Shown here: in pieces, positions 38,072-47,828 of the stretch | Numbering within the stretch: position 1 is the first letter of the stretch | How the letters are laid out: each line of letters opens with the position of its first letter | Assembly (NCBI GenBank): GCA_013151645.1 | Contig: JAADHU010000010.1 | Span: 35,330-99,329, forward strand | DNA length: 64,000 bases | Source of the DNA: Gammaproteobacteria bacterium | GTDB taxonomy: Bacteria; Pseudomonadota; Gammaproteobacteria; Steroidobacterales; Woeseiaceae | Direction of reading: 5' to 3' | The notes under the pieces: generated by a model | The model's database searches: none | The model's input: the letters and a program-made list of their open reading frames with translations, nothing else | Told to the model about the DNA's origin: nothing | Position numbers and translations under genes: made by a program

Positions 38072-39086
38072 TTCGGACTCCTCCCTGATATATCGCGATA
38101 GCGCTTTCATAGCCTTCACCTCTATGTACATTGTTGCGTACGTGCGTTCTTAACATTGCGAATCACACAAACCCGTTCTTCCCTGAACGGTGAAGCGGAT
38201 TCAGGAAACGCATGCGCATGAGTCCATTATCCAATTAGCCGCCAATACTGAACGCGATGGCGCCGACATACCGTTAACGCGATCACAAATCATTCGCCAC
38301 CCAAACTCGACCGGGCCTCGTTAAAAAGAACACATCATTTCGACCGGCCAGGATCACGCGTTGTCGCGACCAGTATAAAAGATCAATTCGGCTCGACGTA
38401 ATGTCTCGAAAGAACGACAGTACGCAAAGTAAAGCCCTTCGTTGAGGCAACCTGTCGAATCGCCGTGCTGCCCTATAGACGATCATGGCAATGATCGTCG
38501 GAACAATCAGGCTCAAGAACCGACGTGAGTTTTTGCGGCGCGATTCGCGTATCACTGTTTGGGTTTAGCAACAAATAGTCCGGTCTCTGCCGGCTCATCG
38601 TTCCGATCGATCACTTCAGGGTGACAATACCGGCCATCGTGTCGGTCTTCGGCGACAGGTGCGTGGCCATTCATAATCAGTAGCTTATCCAAATGAGCGT
38701 GCCGAACCGTGTGCAAGCGACGACAAACAGTTTACATATAACAGCGAAGATTGTTTCGCACGACTACCCCGTAAGCGACTAATAACAAAACCTTTTATGC
38801 ATATCTTCAGCACACGGTGGCGGGTTGGCACAGCAATTGCTTCTATGTGCTAGCAAGGCGAAAGTAACGACCCTTGCGAGATTCAGGATTTCCAGAATGT
38901 GAATGTCCTCACGGAGATTTGAAAAACTTTCAGGCAGTATATTTAAAGCAAGTCCGCCTGTTTGAATAACAGCGTCATCAAGGAAGATGCTTAAAACCAG
39001 CAAGGACATTTGCATTAAACGCCGGGGTCGCTGCTTGAATTTTGAGCTGCACACTTTAGGTCGTATTAATCATGAGCAGGATTGTT
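38072..39086. other. about 1 kb intergenic region between two divergent redox clusters
   Basis: No convincing gene. Two minus-strand frames (38283-38555 and 38779-39054) have Arg/Cys-heavy compositions without recognisable domains and no clear ribosome binding sites. The region is more AT-rich than its surroundings and presumably carries divergent promoters and operators for the HzsA-like operon and the LamG/haem operon. No obvious long palindrome was found by eye. Confidence 0.5.
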
Positions 39087-40304
39087 ATGAAATACAGGAC
39101 GTGGATAAAAAAGAAGAACTCCGCCGACCAGGGAATGGTTGTCACTTCTCTTAGATGGCTGGGCGTTAGCCTGCTCGTCTTCGGTTTTTCTGCTACGGCA
39201 GGTGCAGGACCGCGCGAACAGGCGAAACGCATACACGATCGTTTGGCCGGCGTGCCGCCAAGCGAGCTGGTGTTGCAGCAGATGGAGGCGGACGTGGACC
39301 CATTTCAAGCGGGTACGCCGCTCGACGCAGCCTTTCGGGCGATGGACAACGCGAACTTCTATAACGTTACCTTGAAAAACTTCGTCGCACCGTGGACGAA
39401 CGAAGCAGGTGACGTGTTCGTTCCATTGAATGACTATATCGCGACAGTGGTCGGCATGATCCGTGACGATGTTCCGTTTAACACGTTGCTGTCCGCTGAC
39501 ATTATTTACGTTGGTGCGAACAATCTTGGCCTCCCACCCTACTCAAACACTAACAACAACCACTACGTTGCTCTTGAAGATGGCAGCTTCGATATGATGA
39601 CGGGCCTGGAACAACGATTGCAATCAAATGTCACCGGTTTACCGCCGGCGGCGACTGCCGGTGTCATAACCACACGAGCGGCTGCGGAATCCTTTTTTGA
39701 GGCAGGCACTAATCGCGCAATGTTCCGTTTCACGATGAAAAATCATCTGTGCAATGACATGGAACAGGTGCACGACACTAACCTGGTACCTGATCGTATT
39801 CGCAAGGATGTCAGCCGCAGCCCCGGTGGCGACAGTCGCTTGTTTTTGAACAGTTGTATCGGCTGCCACACGGGTATGGATCCGCTTGCCGGCGCCTACG
39901 CTTACTACGACTTCGACACGACCGCCGGCAGCATCCAGTACACAGCCGGTGTTGTGCAACCGAAGTATTCCAACAACGAAGAAAACTTCCCGGGCGGTTA
40001 TCAAACCACCGATGACAGTTGGATCAACTACTGGCGTGAAGGACAAAACAGATTCCTTGGATGGGACCCCACGGGCCCGGGCAGCGGCAACGGTGCAAAA
40101 ACAATGGGACAAGAACTGGGAAATAGCGTTGCGTTCGCCGCTTGCCAGGTAAAGAAAGTATTTAAGGCCGTTTGTTTGCGCCAACCGGAAGATGCCACCG
40201 ATCGTGGTCAGATTGACCAGATGGTTGCCTCATTTCAGGCAGGCGGCAGCTACAGTATGAAGCAGACTTTCGCGGAAGCCGCCGTCTACTGCATGGGTCA
40301 ATAG
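39087..40304 (+). CDS. exported mono-haem protein with DUF1588-like end
   Basis: 405 residues. The ATG at 39087 has AGGA five bases upstream; another ATG is at 39072. A signal-like hydrophobic stretch ends VFGFSATAGAG. One c-type haem motif, CIGCH (about 257-261), lies in the sequence NSCIGCHTGMDPLAGAYAYYDFD. This resembles the CxxCHxxMDPLG pattern ending DUF1592/DUF1588 proteins of planctomycetes and myxobacteria. Several other Cys are present. Followed after 12 bp by the di-haem LamG lipoprotein. Biological role unknown. Confidence 0.6.
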   Translation: MKYRTWIKKKNSADQGMVVTSLRWLGVSLLVFGFSATAGAGPREQAKRIHDRLAGVPPSELVLQQMEADVDPFQAGTPLDAAFRAMDNANFYNVTLKNFVAPWTNEAGDVFVPLNDYIATVVGMIRDDVPFNTLLSADIIYVGANNLGLPPYSNTNNNHYVALEDGSFDMMTGLEQRLQSNVTGLPPAATAGVITTRAAAESFFEAGTNRAMFRFTMKNHLCNDMEQVHDTNLVPDRIRKDVSRSPGGDSRLFLNSCIGCHTGMDPLAGAYAYYDFDTTAGSIQYTAGVVQPKYSNNEENFPGGYQTTDDSWINYWREGQNRFLGWDPTGPGSGNGAKTMGQELGNSVAFAACQVKKVFKAVCLRQPEDATDRGQIDQMVASFQAGGSYSMKQTFAEAAVYCMGQ

Positions 40305-40316
40305 GGAGACATGACA

Positions 40317-42830
40317 ATGATAACTTCAAAAGGAATTGGCATGGCCCTTGCTCACAAGGATCTCGTCCTTACGTTGCGCTCTATCGCGCTGGCAGGCTTT
40401 TCCGCAGTGGTACTTGCCGCATGCGGGGGCGGCGCGGCGACCGTGGATAACCCGGTCACGAGCATCACACCACCGGTAACCTATCAAGGCCCACCGCCGG
40501 CAACCGATGACGTGCAGGCGTTTAAACTGAATCTCTGGGACAACGTCCAGGTCAGCAATCGCTGTGGCGGCTGCCACAATGAGTCCTTCGGTCAGATGCC
40601 GCTGTTCGCTCGCCGGGACGATGTCAACCTGGCTTACGAGGCAGCAAACACAGTGACCGATCTCGGTCAGCCTTCTGACTCACGACTGGTATCGAAAGTC
40701 GGTACTGGCCATAACTGCTGGCTGGCCGATGCACAGGCCTGTTCCGACATCATGACTACCTGGATCCAGGGCTGGGCAGGCGCTGCGTCAGAGGGTGGTC
40801 GGGATATTGTTCTCGAAGCACCGCCTCTCAATCCACCGGGTGCCAGCAAGAGCTTCGCGAGCGCCACGGTGGCGAATTTCGCCAACCTGGTTCACGGACC
40901 GGTTCTGACAACCTACTGCGCTGGCTGCCATACCTCCTCTGCGCCAACGTCTCAGCAACCTTATTTCGCTGAAGCAGATGCGAATATTGCGTTTGAAGCA
41001 GCTCGGCCGAAGATTGATCTGGATGATCCTGCGGCGTCGCGGCTGGTCGTCCGACTGCGTAACGAGTTTCACAATTGTTGGGCCGTTGGTTGCGTGCAAG
41101 CGGCCGATGCCATGGAATCCGCTATTCAGGCTTTCGCGGATACTGTGCCGATAAGTCAGGTCGACCCCGATCTCGTCACCAGCATGGCTCTGCGAATCGT
41201 CGACGGCACCATTGCGTCCGGCGGAAATCGTTACGAAAATGCACAAATCGCCCTGTGGGAATTCAAGACAGGCAACGGATTGACCGCGTTTGACACCAGC
41301 GGTATCGATCCGGCGATCGACCTTACGTTGTCCGACGATGTTGTATGGTTCGGCGGTTGGGGCATTACCATCAATGATGGCAAAGCTCAGGGAACGACAG
41401 CCTCAAGCAAGAAGTTGTACGACATGATTCAGGCCACCGGTGAATATTCCATCGAAGCCTGGGTAGTGCCATTCAACGTCACCCAGGAAATGTCGAGAAT
41501 CATCACATACTCCGCGGGTAACGATGCGCGTAACTTCACGCTGCAACAGACCCTGTATGACTATGACTTCCTTCATCGCAGCACCACAACCGGAGCGAAC
41601 GGCGACGATCCACAGCTTTCGACGCCGGCCGCTGACGAGATTCTTCAGGCGACACTGCAACACGTGGTTGCAACCTACAGCCCGATTGACGGACGTTCGA
41701 TTTACGTCAATGGCGAGCTGGTAACACAACCGGATCCGGCAACACCCGGAACACTGGTCGACTGGCAGGACACGTTTGCTTTCGTACTGGGTAATGAGGC
41801 GTCCGGCGACGCCCTCTGGCAGGGTGTTCTTCGCATGGTGGCCGTTCACAACCGCACGCTAACACCCGAACAGGTGGTACAGAATTTTGATGTTGGCGTG
41901 GGTGAGCGATTCTATCTGCTCTTTAGTATCGCCGACATTATCAATGTGCCGAGTTCCTACATCATGTTTTCGGTCGCACAATTCGACTCGTTCGGCTACA
42001 TCTTCGATCAACCGAGTTTCATTACTCTCGGAGAAGCACCCGCTGTCGAAGGTGTCGCAATAGAGGGTATGCGCGTCGGTCTAAACGGGGCAGAGGCGCC
42101 GGTCGGACAGTCTTACGGCAAGATGATTCAGACGCTCAGCTCATCGCAATTCGGCGAATTGGGGCAACCCTTGTCGACGCTGGCGGCCGTTTTGCCGCTG
42201 GAGAAGGGTCCGCAAGATGATGAGTTCTTCCTCACCTTCGACCGCCTCGGCGATCAGTCCTATGTTCGTATCGATAACCCGGCATTGGTTATCACGGAAG
42301 CGGATTTGCCGCCCTCGCAACGAATCGGTGTGAGAACCTTTGATGAAATCAATGCGACGATGGCAACGGTGACCGGGGTGGATCCGGAAACTCTGGCCGT
42401 GGACGTGACTTACCAGAAGCTGCGTCAGTCACTACCAGCCATCGAAGATCCCCAGGCCTTCCTTTCGTCCCACCAGGTCGCAATCGCGCAGCTGGCGATC
42501 GAGTATTGCAATGCTCTGGTTGACGGGCCTGGAGCTGGCGCCTATTTCAACAACTTCGATTTCAACCAACCGCCGGGCACCGCCTATGCGGGCAACCTGA
42601 GAAACCAGGTTATCGACCCGCTGATCGACGGAATTATGGGCATTGGGGTACTGACTCAACCTGACTTCGTGGATGTACGAGACGAACTGGGTTATTTCAG
42701 CACCGACGGTGTGCGCCCGAACAACCTGGTCGATCGCTTGCTGGTCAGCGCGGACAACCCCGACTCGGCTTCGATCGCCAAGGGCGTCTGCGCATCGATA
42801 CTTGGCAGCGCTGTGACATTGGTTCAGTAG
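40317..42830 (+). CDS. di-haem LamG-domain lipoprotein
   Basis: About 837 residues. Lipobox VVLAACGGG. Two tandem haem modules follow, each with a CxxCH and a downstream HNCW segment: CGGCH near 83-87 with GTGHNCWLADAQAC, and CAGCH near 200-204 with EFHNCWAVGCVQA. A LamG/concanavalin-like fold lies at about 295-540 (YSIEAWVVPFN, HVVATYSPIDGRSIYVNGELV, LWQGVLRMVAVHNRTLT). The C-terminal third is unassigned. GGGAG is eight bases from the ATG at 40317; an ATG at 40311 is too close to it. Possibly binds a polysaccharide or surface ligand while relaying electrons (inference). Confidence 0.65.
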   Translation: MITSKGIGMALAHKDLVLTLRSIALAGFSAVVLAACGGGAATVDNPVTSITPPVTYQGPPPATDDVQAFKLNLWDNVQVSNRCGGCHNESFGQMPLFARRDDVNLAYEAANTVTDLGQPSDSRLVSKVGTGHNCWLADAQACSDIMTTWIQGWAGAASEGGRDIVLEAPPLNPPGASKSFASATVANFANLVHGPVLTTYCAGCHTSSAPTSQQPYFAEADANIAFEAARPKIDLDDPAASRLVVRLRNEFHNCWAVGCVQAADAMESAIQAFADTVPISQVDPDLVTSMALRIVDGTIASGGNRYENAQIALWEFKTGNGLTAFDTSGIDPAIDLTLSDDVVWFGGWGITINDGKAQGTTASSKKLYDMIQATGEYSIEAWVVPFNVTQEMSRIITYSAGNDARNFTLQQTLYDYDFLHRSTTTGANGDDPQLSTPAADEILQATLQHVVATYSPIDGRSIYVNGELVTQPDPATPGTLVDWQDTFAFVLGNEASGDALWQGVLRMVAVHNRTLTPEQVVQNFDVGVGERFYLLFSIADIINVPSSYIMFSVAQFDSFGYIFDQPSFITLGEAPAVEGVAIEGMRVGLNGAEAPVGQSYGKMIQTLSSSQFGELGQPLSTLAAVLPLEKGPQDDEFFLTFDRLGDQSYVRIDNPALVITEADLPPSQRIGVRTFDEINATMATVTGVDPETLAVDVTYQKLRQSLPAIEDPQAFLSSHQVAIAQLAIEYCNALVDGPGAGAYFNNFDFNQPPGTAYAGNLRNQVIDPLIDGIMGIGVLTQPDFVDVRDELGYFSTDGVRPNNLVDRLLVSADNPDSASIAKGVCASILGSAVTLVQ

Positions 42831-42861
42831 ACAGAATAAAAAGGATACGAGGCAAATAGTT

Positions 42862-44460
42862 ATGGCTAAGAAAGGACAAGTCAGAGATTGGGACGCGCCA
42901 CAGCGGCACGCGGACCACAAGCGCCCGGTAACGCGCAGAGAGTTCGTCGCGCAGGGATTTATGGGTGGCTCGGCTCTGGCGTTGACCGGTGGCGTGATGA
43001 GCCTGTTCGCGAACCCGCGCGACGCGTACGGAGCGTTGTCCGACGATATGAGAAATTTGCTTGGTCCCTGTGGTATCGCTACAGCGGGCGCCGGCAAGAT
43101 TCCGTTTATCTGCTTTGATCTGGCTGGCGGCGCGAATATCGCCGGTTCCAACGTGCTGGTTGGTCAGGCAGGCGGACAAATGGATTTCCTCAGCACCGCG
43201 GGCTACGACAGGCTCGGCCTGCCGGGCGACATGGTACCGGGACTCAACGATGCCGGCGGTCTACCTTTCGCCAACACAGACTTCGGCCTCGGGTTTCATT
43301 CTGACAGCGCGTTCAAGCGCGGCATGATGGCCAGTATGACGCCGGGTGTCGAAGCCAATCTGACCGGTGCTGTCATCCCGGCGCGATCGGACAATGACAC
43401 TGGCAACAATCCGCATAATCCATTGTACGGAATCGCCCGCGCCGGTGCCGACGGTTCAATACTCACCCTCGCGGGTTCATCGAACACGCCCTCGGGCGGT
43501 AACTCGGTAGTACCCGCCTCGATGATGGACCCGGAATTGCAACCGACGAAAGTCGATCGACCCAGCGATGTAACCGGCCTGGTCGACACCGGCAAGCTGG
43601 TCGGTATCCTCGGCCCGGACGACGCCACGGCGGTCATGGAATCCATTCATCGCATCACCTCCGACAAGATGGCCGCTGTAACCGCCGATGCGGTTGTCAA
43701 AGACATGATGCAATGCGGTTACCTGAAGGCGGCCGATATCGCCGATCGCTTTGGCAACACGCCACTCGACCCCGCTCTTGATCCTGCGATTGTCGGTCCG
43801 GCCGGAATTTTCTCGGCCGCCGAATTTAACGGTGGCGGGCGCGACGCACGGGAGTTTCAGAAAACTGCTTCAGTCATGAAACTCGTTATAAACGGTTTCG
43901 CCGGGGCAGCGTGCATTGAAATGGGTGGTTACGATTATCACGGCGGTGCTCGCGCCGAAGGCGAAGTCAAGGATGAACGTGCCGGTCGCTGTATGGGTGC
44001 CTGCATAGATTATGCAGCACGCATCGGCGTACCGCTGATGATGTATGTCTTCAGCGATGGTGCGTTATCCAGTAACGGGGCGATCGACAACTCGCCGGAA
44101 GGCCGGGGCAAGGGCGAATGGGTGAGTGACAATTCATCCACAGCAGCCGCATTCTTCATGGTCTATAACCCAACCGGACGCGCGCAGCTTCGCGGGGCAA
44201 CGCCGGAAGAACAGGCCATGAGCCAGCAGCTGGGCCGGTTCGATGCCGGCGGATCGGTCGTTCGAACGGCCACGCCCGCGGCGAACAATGTCAATCTGCT
44301 CGTGAACACGGTCATTTTGAACTACATGGCATTACACGGCGAGGAAGGCAATTTCGCCAATCTTTTCCCGAACCACGGTCTCGGTAGCAACACGCTGCGT
44401 GATCGCATGACCGCATTCGACGCGATCGTCAACGGCATTATCCCCCCCCCGCCTGCTTAG
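42862..44460 (+). CDS. Tat-exported DUF1501-like protein
   Basis: 532 residues. A twin-arginine signal, VTRREFVAQGFMGGSALALTGGVMS, shows export in folded form. The mature part has an alkaline-phosphatase-like/DUF1501 flavour (FICFDLAGGANIAGSN, GFHSDSAFKRGMMASM, MGGYDYHGGARAEGEV, YVFSDGALSSNG). Similar Tat-exported DUF1501 proteins are commonly paired with haem-containing DUF1592-type proteins, which matches its two upstream neighbours. It ends in a proline run just before a strong terminator. Enzymatic activity is not predictable. Confidence 0.6.
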   Translation: MAKKGQVRDWDAPQRHADHKRPVTRREFVAQGFMGGSALALTGGVMSLFANPRDAYGALSDDMRNLLGPCGIATAGAGKIPFICFDLAGGANIAGSNVLVGQAGGQMDFLSTAGYDRLGLPGDMVPGLNDAGGLPFANTDFGLGFHSDSAFKRGMMASMTPGVEANLTGAVIPARSDNDTGNNPHNPLYGIARAGADGSILTLAGSSNTPSGGNSVVPASMMDPELQPTKVDRPSDVTGLVDTGKLVGILGPDDATAVMESIHRITSDKMAAVTADAVVKDMMQCGYLKAADIADRFGNTPLDPALDPAIVGPAGIFSAAEFNGGGRDAREFQKTASVMKLVINGFAGAACIEMGGYDYHGGARAEGEVKDERAGRCMGACIDYAARIGVPLMMYVFSDGALSSNGAIDNSPEGRGKGEWVSDNSSTAAAFFMVYNPTGRAQLRGATPEEQAMSQQLGRFDAGGSVVRTATPAANNVNLLVNTVILNYMALHGEEGNFANLFPNHGLGSNTLRDRMTAFDAIVNGIIPPPPA

Positions 44461-44481
44461 ACCGAAAACACGTCGATTCGA

Positions 44482-44517
44482 ATGGCCTGCCGGACACTTT
44501 CGGCGGGCCATTTTTTT
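44482..44517 (+). terminator. intrinsic terminator ending the LamG/haem/DUF1501-like operon
   Basis: ATGGCCTGCCG pairs with CGGCGGGCCAT around an eight-base loop and runs directly into TTTTTTT. It lies 21 bp after the stop of the DUF1501-like gene and separates it from the methyltransferase gene. Confidence 0.85.
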
Positions 44518-44585
44518 GCATAAATCGTTTTTCGAACACGTAATATTTCACGGTAAATTCTCCTCGCCTCGTGCACAATTCAGAC

Positions 44586-45968
44586 ATGACTGTCGCAAAC
44601 CCTTTTACAGACCTTTTCGCCTGCCCGCGTTGCGACAAGACTCCACTGCGCCGCAAAGATGGCCACTACCTGTGCTCGTCGTGCAAAACGGAATTTCCCG
44701 ACATCGGCGGTATCCCGTGGCTATTCGCCGATCCGGAGGCGACGTTGGGCGAATGGCGCAATCGCCTGCATTTCTCCCTGCAACAGCTATCGCATGAATC
44801 GAAGCGACTCAGTGAAGAACTCGCAACCGGCGACTGTCGCGAGCTGACGCAGCAACGACTCAAGCAGCTGAAATCGGCCACGGATGAACATCGCAATGCT
44901 TTGCGAAATATCCTCTCGCCGATCAACGTACAGTCAATGCAAGTCAGCTACGAGTCGCATCTTGCCCTGCGAACGCGTTTACCGATCGACCAGGGCCTGA
45001 ACACTTACTACGCAAACGTACATCGCGACTGGGTCTGGGGCGACGCCGAGAACGAGGCGTCGCTGCAGCAAATCACGGCGGCATTGACGGCGAGTGGCGG
45101 GATGCGTTGCGGCGATACACTGGTACTCGGTGCGGGCGCCTGCCGACTGGCCTATGATTTTCATCGCGCAACGGAGTCCGCACGGACAGTCGCACTGGAC
45201 TTCAACCCCTTGTTACTCCTGATCGCTCAACAAATGGTGATGGGCAATGAATTGCAGATGTATGAGTTTCCCATTGCGCCAAAATCACTGAGTGACATTG
45301 CCGTTTCGCAAACCCTCTGCGCGGCGGAATCCGCGGGCCCGAATTTTGGCCTCGTACTGGCTGATGTGCTGCGACCACCGTTTCCGCCGGCAAGTTTCGA
45401 TACCGTTGTGACGCCCTGGTTAATTGACATCATCAGCGAAGATCTGCCCATTTTTGCAGCACGAATTAACCGCTTGCTGAAGCCGGGCGGCCGCTGGGTC
45501 AACTTCGGCTCACTGAATTTCGACCGTCCGGAGAGGTCACGCCGCTACAGCCCTGAAGAAGTACAGTCTATCGTGGAAGAGACGGGGTTTGGCGCAACAA
45601 AGCTGACACGGACAACCATGCCCTATATGTGTTCGCCGGCAAGTTGCCACGGGCGACAGGAAAAGGTATTCACGTTCAGCGCGATCAAGCAGGAAGAAGC
45701 TCGCAAACCGGGCCGCCACAAGACCCTGCCCGACTGGATCGTCATTGGCAATGAGCCGGTACCTTTGCTGCCATCATTCAAAACCCAGACCCTGTCTACG
45801 CAGATTTACTCGTTCATCATGTCGCTGGTGGACGGCAAGCGGTCCATTGCCGACATGGCGATGGTGCTTGAGCAACAAAAGCTGATGACGCGCAAGGAGG
45901 CCGAGCCGGCCATCCGCAATTTTTTGACGCGCATGTATGACGACAGTCAACGCAACTCGGGATTCTGA
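44586..45968 (+). CDS. zinc-ribbon / SAM methyltransferase / PqqD-like fusion protein
   Basis: 460 residues. An N-terminal Trm112-like zinc ribbon has Cys13, Cys16, Cys30 and Cys33. A central methyltransferase domain has a SAM loop TLVLGAGACRLAYD, ALDFNPLLLL, and VVTPWLIDII with LLKPGGRWVNFGS, resembling the N2227/carnosine N-methyltransferase group. A C-terminal segment (SFIMSLVDGKRSIADMAMVLEQQ to FLTRMYDD) looks like a PqqD-type peptide-binding domain. The ATG at 44586 was chosen over a GTG at 44571. The gene stands alone behind a terminator. A peptide substrate is plausible but unproven. Confidence 0.65.
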   Translation: MTVANPFTDLFACPRCDKTPLRRKDGHYLCSSCKTEFPDIGGIPWLFADPEATLGEWRNRLHFSLQQLSHESKRLSEELATGDCRELTQQRLKQLKSATDEHRNALRNILSPINVQSMQVSYESHLALRTRLPIDQGLNTYYANVHRDWVWGDAENEASLQQITAALTASGGMRCGDTLVLGAGACRLAYDFHRATESARTVALDFNPLLLLIAQQMVMGNELQMYEFPIAPKSLSDIAVSQTLCAAESAGPNFGLVLADVLRPPFPPASFDTVVTPWLIDIISEDLPIFAARINRLLKPGGRWVNFGSLNFDRPERSRRYSPEEVQSIVEETGFGATKLTRTTMPYMCSPASCHGRQEKVFTFSAIKQEEARKPGRHKTLPDWIVIGNEPVPLLPSFKTQTLSTQIYSFIMSLVDGKRSIADMAMVLEQQKLMTRKEAEPAIRNFLTRMYDDSQRNSGF

Positions 45969-45995
45969 GCCCGGGTCGCAGATTCCGTTCTTAAA

Positions 45996-46928
45996 TCATG
46001 CCGCCTGGCTGGTTTCTGCCGTCGGTGCTGCCGCGTCCAGCTGTTTTTTCAGGAACGCCCCGATGTCGCGGATAGCGCGTTTGCTCTCGGGCATTTTGCC
46101 AACGAAAAACTGGAATACATGCCACATGTCGGGCCAGACCTGCAGTGTCACCTGACCGCCCGCCGCCGTAATTTTTTCGCTGGCCCGCGTCGAATCGCTC
46201 AATAGTATTTCGTGATCGCCGACCTGTATCAACGTTGGCGGCAAGCCCGTCATATCGCCGTACAGCGGCGACACCAGGGGATCGCGAATCTGCCCTTCCA
46301 GGCAGTAGTGAGCCGCGGTTTTAGGCATATCCGCCGCCCGAAACCAGGGGTCCAGTTGCGCGCGTGTCTTGACTGATTCACCTTCCGCCGCAAGATCGAG
46401 CCAGGGCGATAACAGGCAGGCAGCGGCCGGCATGGCGTCGCCCGCGTCACGCAATGACAGGAGCGTTGCCATGGTCATCCCGCCGCCCGCCGAGTCTCCG
46501 GCAATGACCAGTTTCTCGGCTTCGACCTCACCGGCCAGCAATTGTCGATATACCGCCAGACAATCCTCCAGCCCGGCCGGGAACGGGTCTTCCGGTGCCA
46601 GGCGGTAGTTTGGCAATAACGCCCGAACACCGGCGGCCTTCGCAATGTGGCTAACCATTGTCCGGTGCGTCTTGCTGCTGCCCATGACGTAGGCGCCGCC
46701 ATGCAAGAACAACAACACGCGTGACTCATCGCAATTTTTTGGCACAACCCAATCGCACTCAACGCCACCGATCGTTGCATGGCGAACCTGGGTTCCTGCA
46801 GCCGGGCGACTGCGGGCTGCCAGCTTCTCGAACATGTCACGAAGTGGCAATACGTCACTATCACCGGAAATATTCTTGAACATCTGCTTCGAAACCATTC
46901 GAACGATGCGAGCGCGTAAGCTAATCAT
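45996..46928 (-). CDS. alpha/beta hydrolase, hormone-sensitive-lipase (HSL) family
   Basis: 310 residues. Esterase with the oxyanion HGGAYVMGS, the nucleophile motif GDSAGGG, and the catalytic His in DMWHVFQF. The DPLVSPLYGD segment is typical of family IV carboxylesterases. The ATG at 46928 starts the conserved N-terminal helix (MISLRARIVRM). It is followed upstream on the same strand by an SDR gene 25 bp away, so the two are probably cotranscribed. Substrate unknown; acyl esters are likely. Confidence 0.88.
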   Translation of the reverse strand: MISLRARIVRMVSKQMFKNISGDSDVLPLRDMFEKLAARSRPAAGTQVRHATIGGVECDWVVPKNCDESRVLLFLHGGAYVMGSSKTHRTMVSHIAKAAGVRALLPNYRLAPEDPFPAGLEDCLAVYRQLLAGEVEAEKLVIAGDSAGGGMTMATLLSLRDAGDAMPAAACLLSPWLDLAAEGESVKTRAQLDPWFRAADMPKTAAHYCLEGQIRDPLVSPLYGDMTGLPPTLIQVGDHEILLSDSTRASEKITAAGGQVTLQVWPDMWHVFQFFVGKMPESKRAIRDIGAFLKKQLDAAAPTAETSQAA

Positions 46929-46953
46929 CGGGCAATTATAGCCGTTGAACGGA

Positions 46954-47760
46954 TCATTGCGACGGAATCGTGCGACTTTGCATGCGACGCTGCAAAAACG
47001 GCATAAGTGCAGGAAGGAAGCGCTGCACATAGTGAACAAGCCGTGCTGTCGAATCGGGAAACACATGCTTCCTGTTTCGCTGCACGCCTCTGACCATCGC
47101 GGCGACCACGTCGGCCGGATCGCTCAACATATTATCGGGGACCACCCTTTTCTCCGCATAACCGAATTGTTCCGAATCGAGGATCGGTGTACGACTGAAC
47201 GAAGGATAGACGGTGCTAATACGAATACCCTGCTCGGCCACGTCCAGATCGAGCGCTTCGCTGAATCCGCGCAAACCGAACTTCGCAGCACAATAGGTGG
47301 TCAGTCCCGGCGAACCAACCCAACCCGCGAGTGAGGAAATATTGACGATATGCCCGGAACCGCGGGCAATCATTGGCGGCAGCAGCAATGCGCACAGACG
47401 AATCGGCGCCAGCAAATTCACCTGCATCAGCCGCTCCCAACGATCGTACGGCACATGATCCAGGCGCCCGGAAACCCCAAGACCGGCATTGTTAATGAGA
47501 ATATCCGGACAGACTCCGACGTCGGTAAGCGCACCCACCAGGCCTCGGCAACCGGACTCATCCGACAGGTCGGCGGCTATGCAGGCGATGATTTTCTCCT
47601 GCTGTGGACCGAAGCCGGCTTTAAGAGATTCCAGCGCTCCGCCCTCCAGGTCCGAGAGAATCAGCCGGCCCCCGGCGGCGAGAAATTGCTGTGCCATGTG
47701 CCGCCCGAAGCCCCCGGTTGCGCCGGTGATGAGAATCACCGAGCGGTTTATGTCTGTCAT
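46954..47760 (-). CDS. short-chain dehydrogenase/reductase
   Basis: 268 residues. Rossmann motif ITGATGGFGRHMA, the NNAGLG motif, the catalytic Ser in NISSLAG and YCAAKFG supplying Tyr and Lys. The C-terminal part is hydrophobic and basic (VHYVQRFLPALMPFLQRRMQ), suggesting membrane association, as in lipid or steroid SDRs. Translation from ATG 47760. Divergent from the haloalkane dehalogenase gene and upstream of the HSL-type esterase. Confidence 0.87.
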   Translation of the reverse strand: MTDINRSVILITGATGGFGRHMAQQFLAAGGRLILSDLEGGALESLKAGFGPQQEKIIACIAADLSDESGCRGLVGALTDVGVCPDILINNAGLGVSGRLDHVPYDRWERLMQVNLLAPIRLCALLLPPMIARGSGHIVNISSLAGWVGSPGLTTYCAAKFGLRGFSEALDLDVAEQGIRISTVYPSFSRTPILDSEQFGYAEKRVVPDNMLSDPADVVAAMVRGVQRNRKHVFPDSTARLVHYVQRFLPALMPFLQRRMQSRTIPSQ

Positions 47761-47828
47761 ACTGTGCGCACCTGATCGAATTTCTTGCCAAGGTAGCACA
47801 GTGCCCCGGCAAATCATTGGAAGGCCGA

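Noticed and set aside
38283..38555. 90-codon minus-strand frame in the long intergenic region
   Set aside because: Arg-rich without known motifs, no ribosome binding site.
38779..39054. 91-codon minus-strand frame before the haem cluster
   Set aside because: No domain; lies over the expected promoter of the plus-strand operon.
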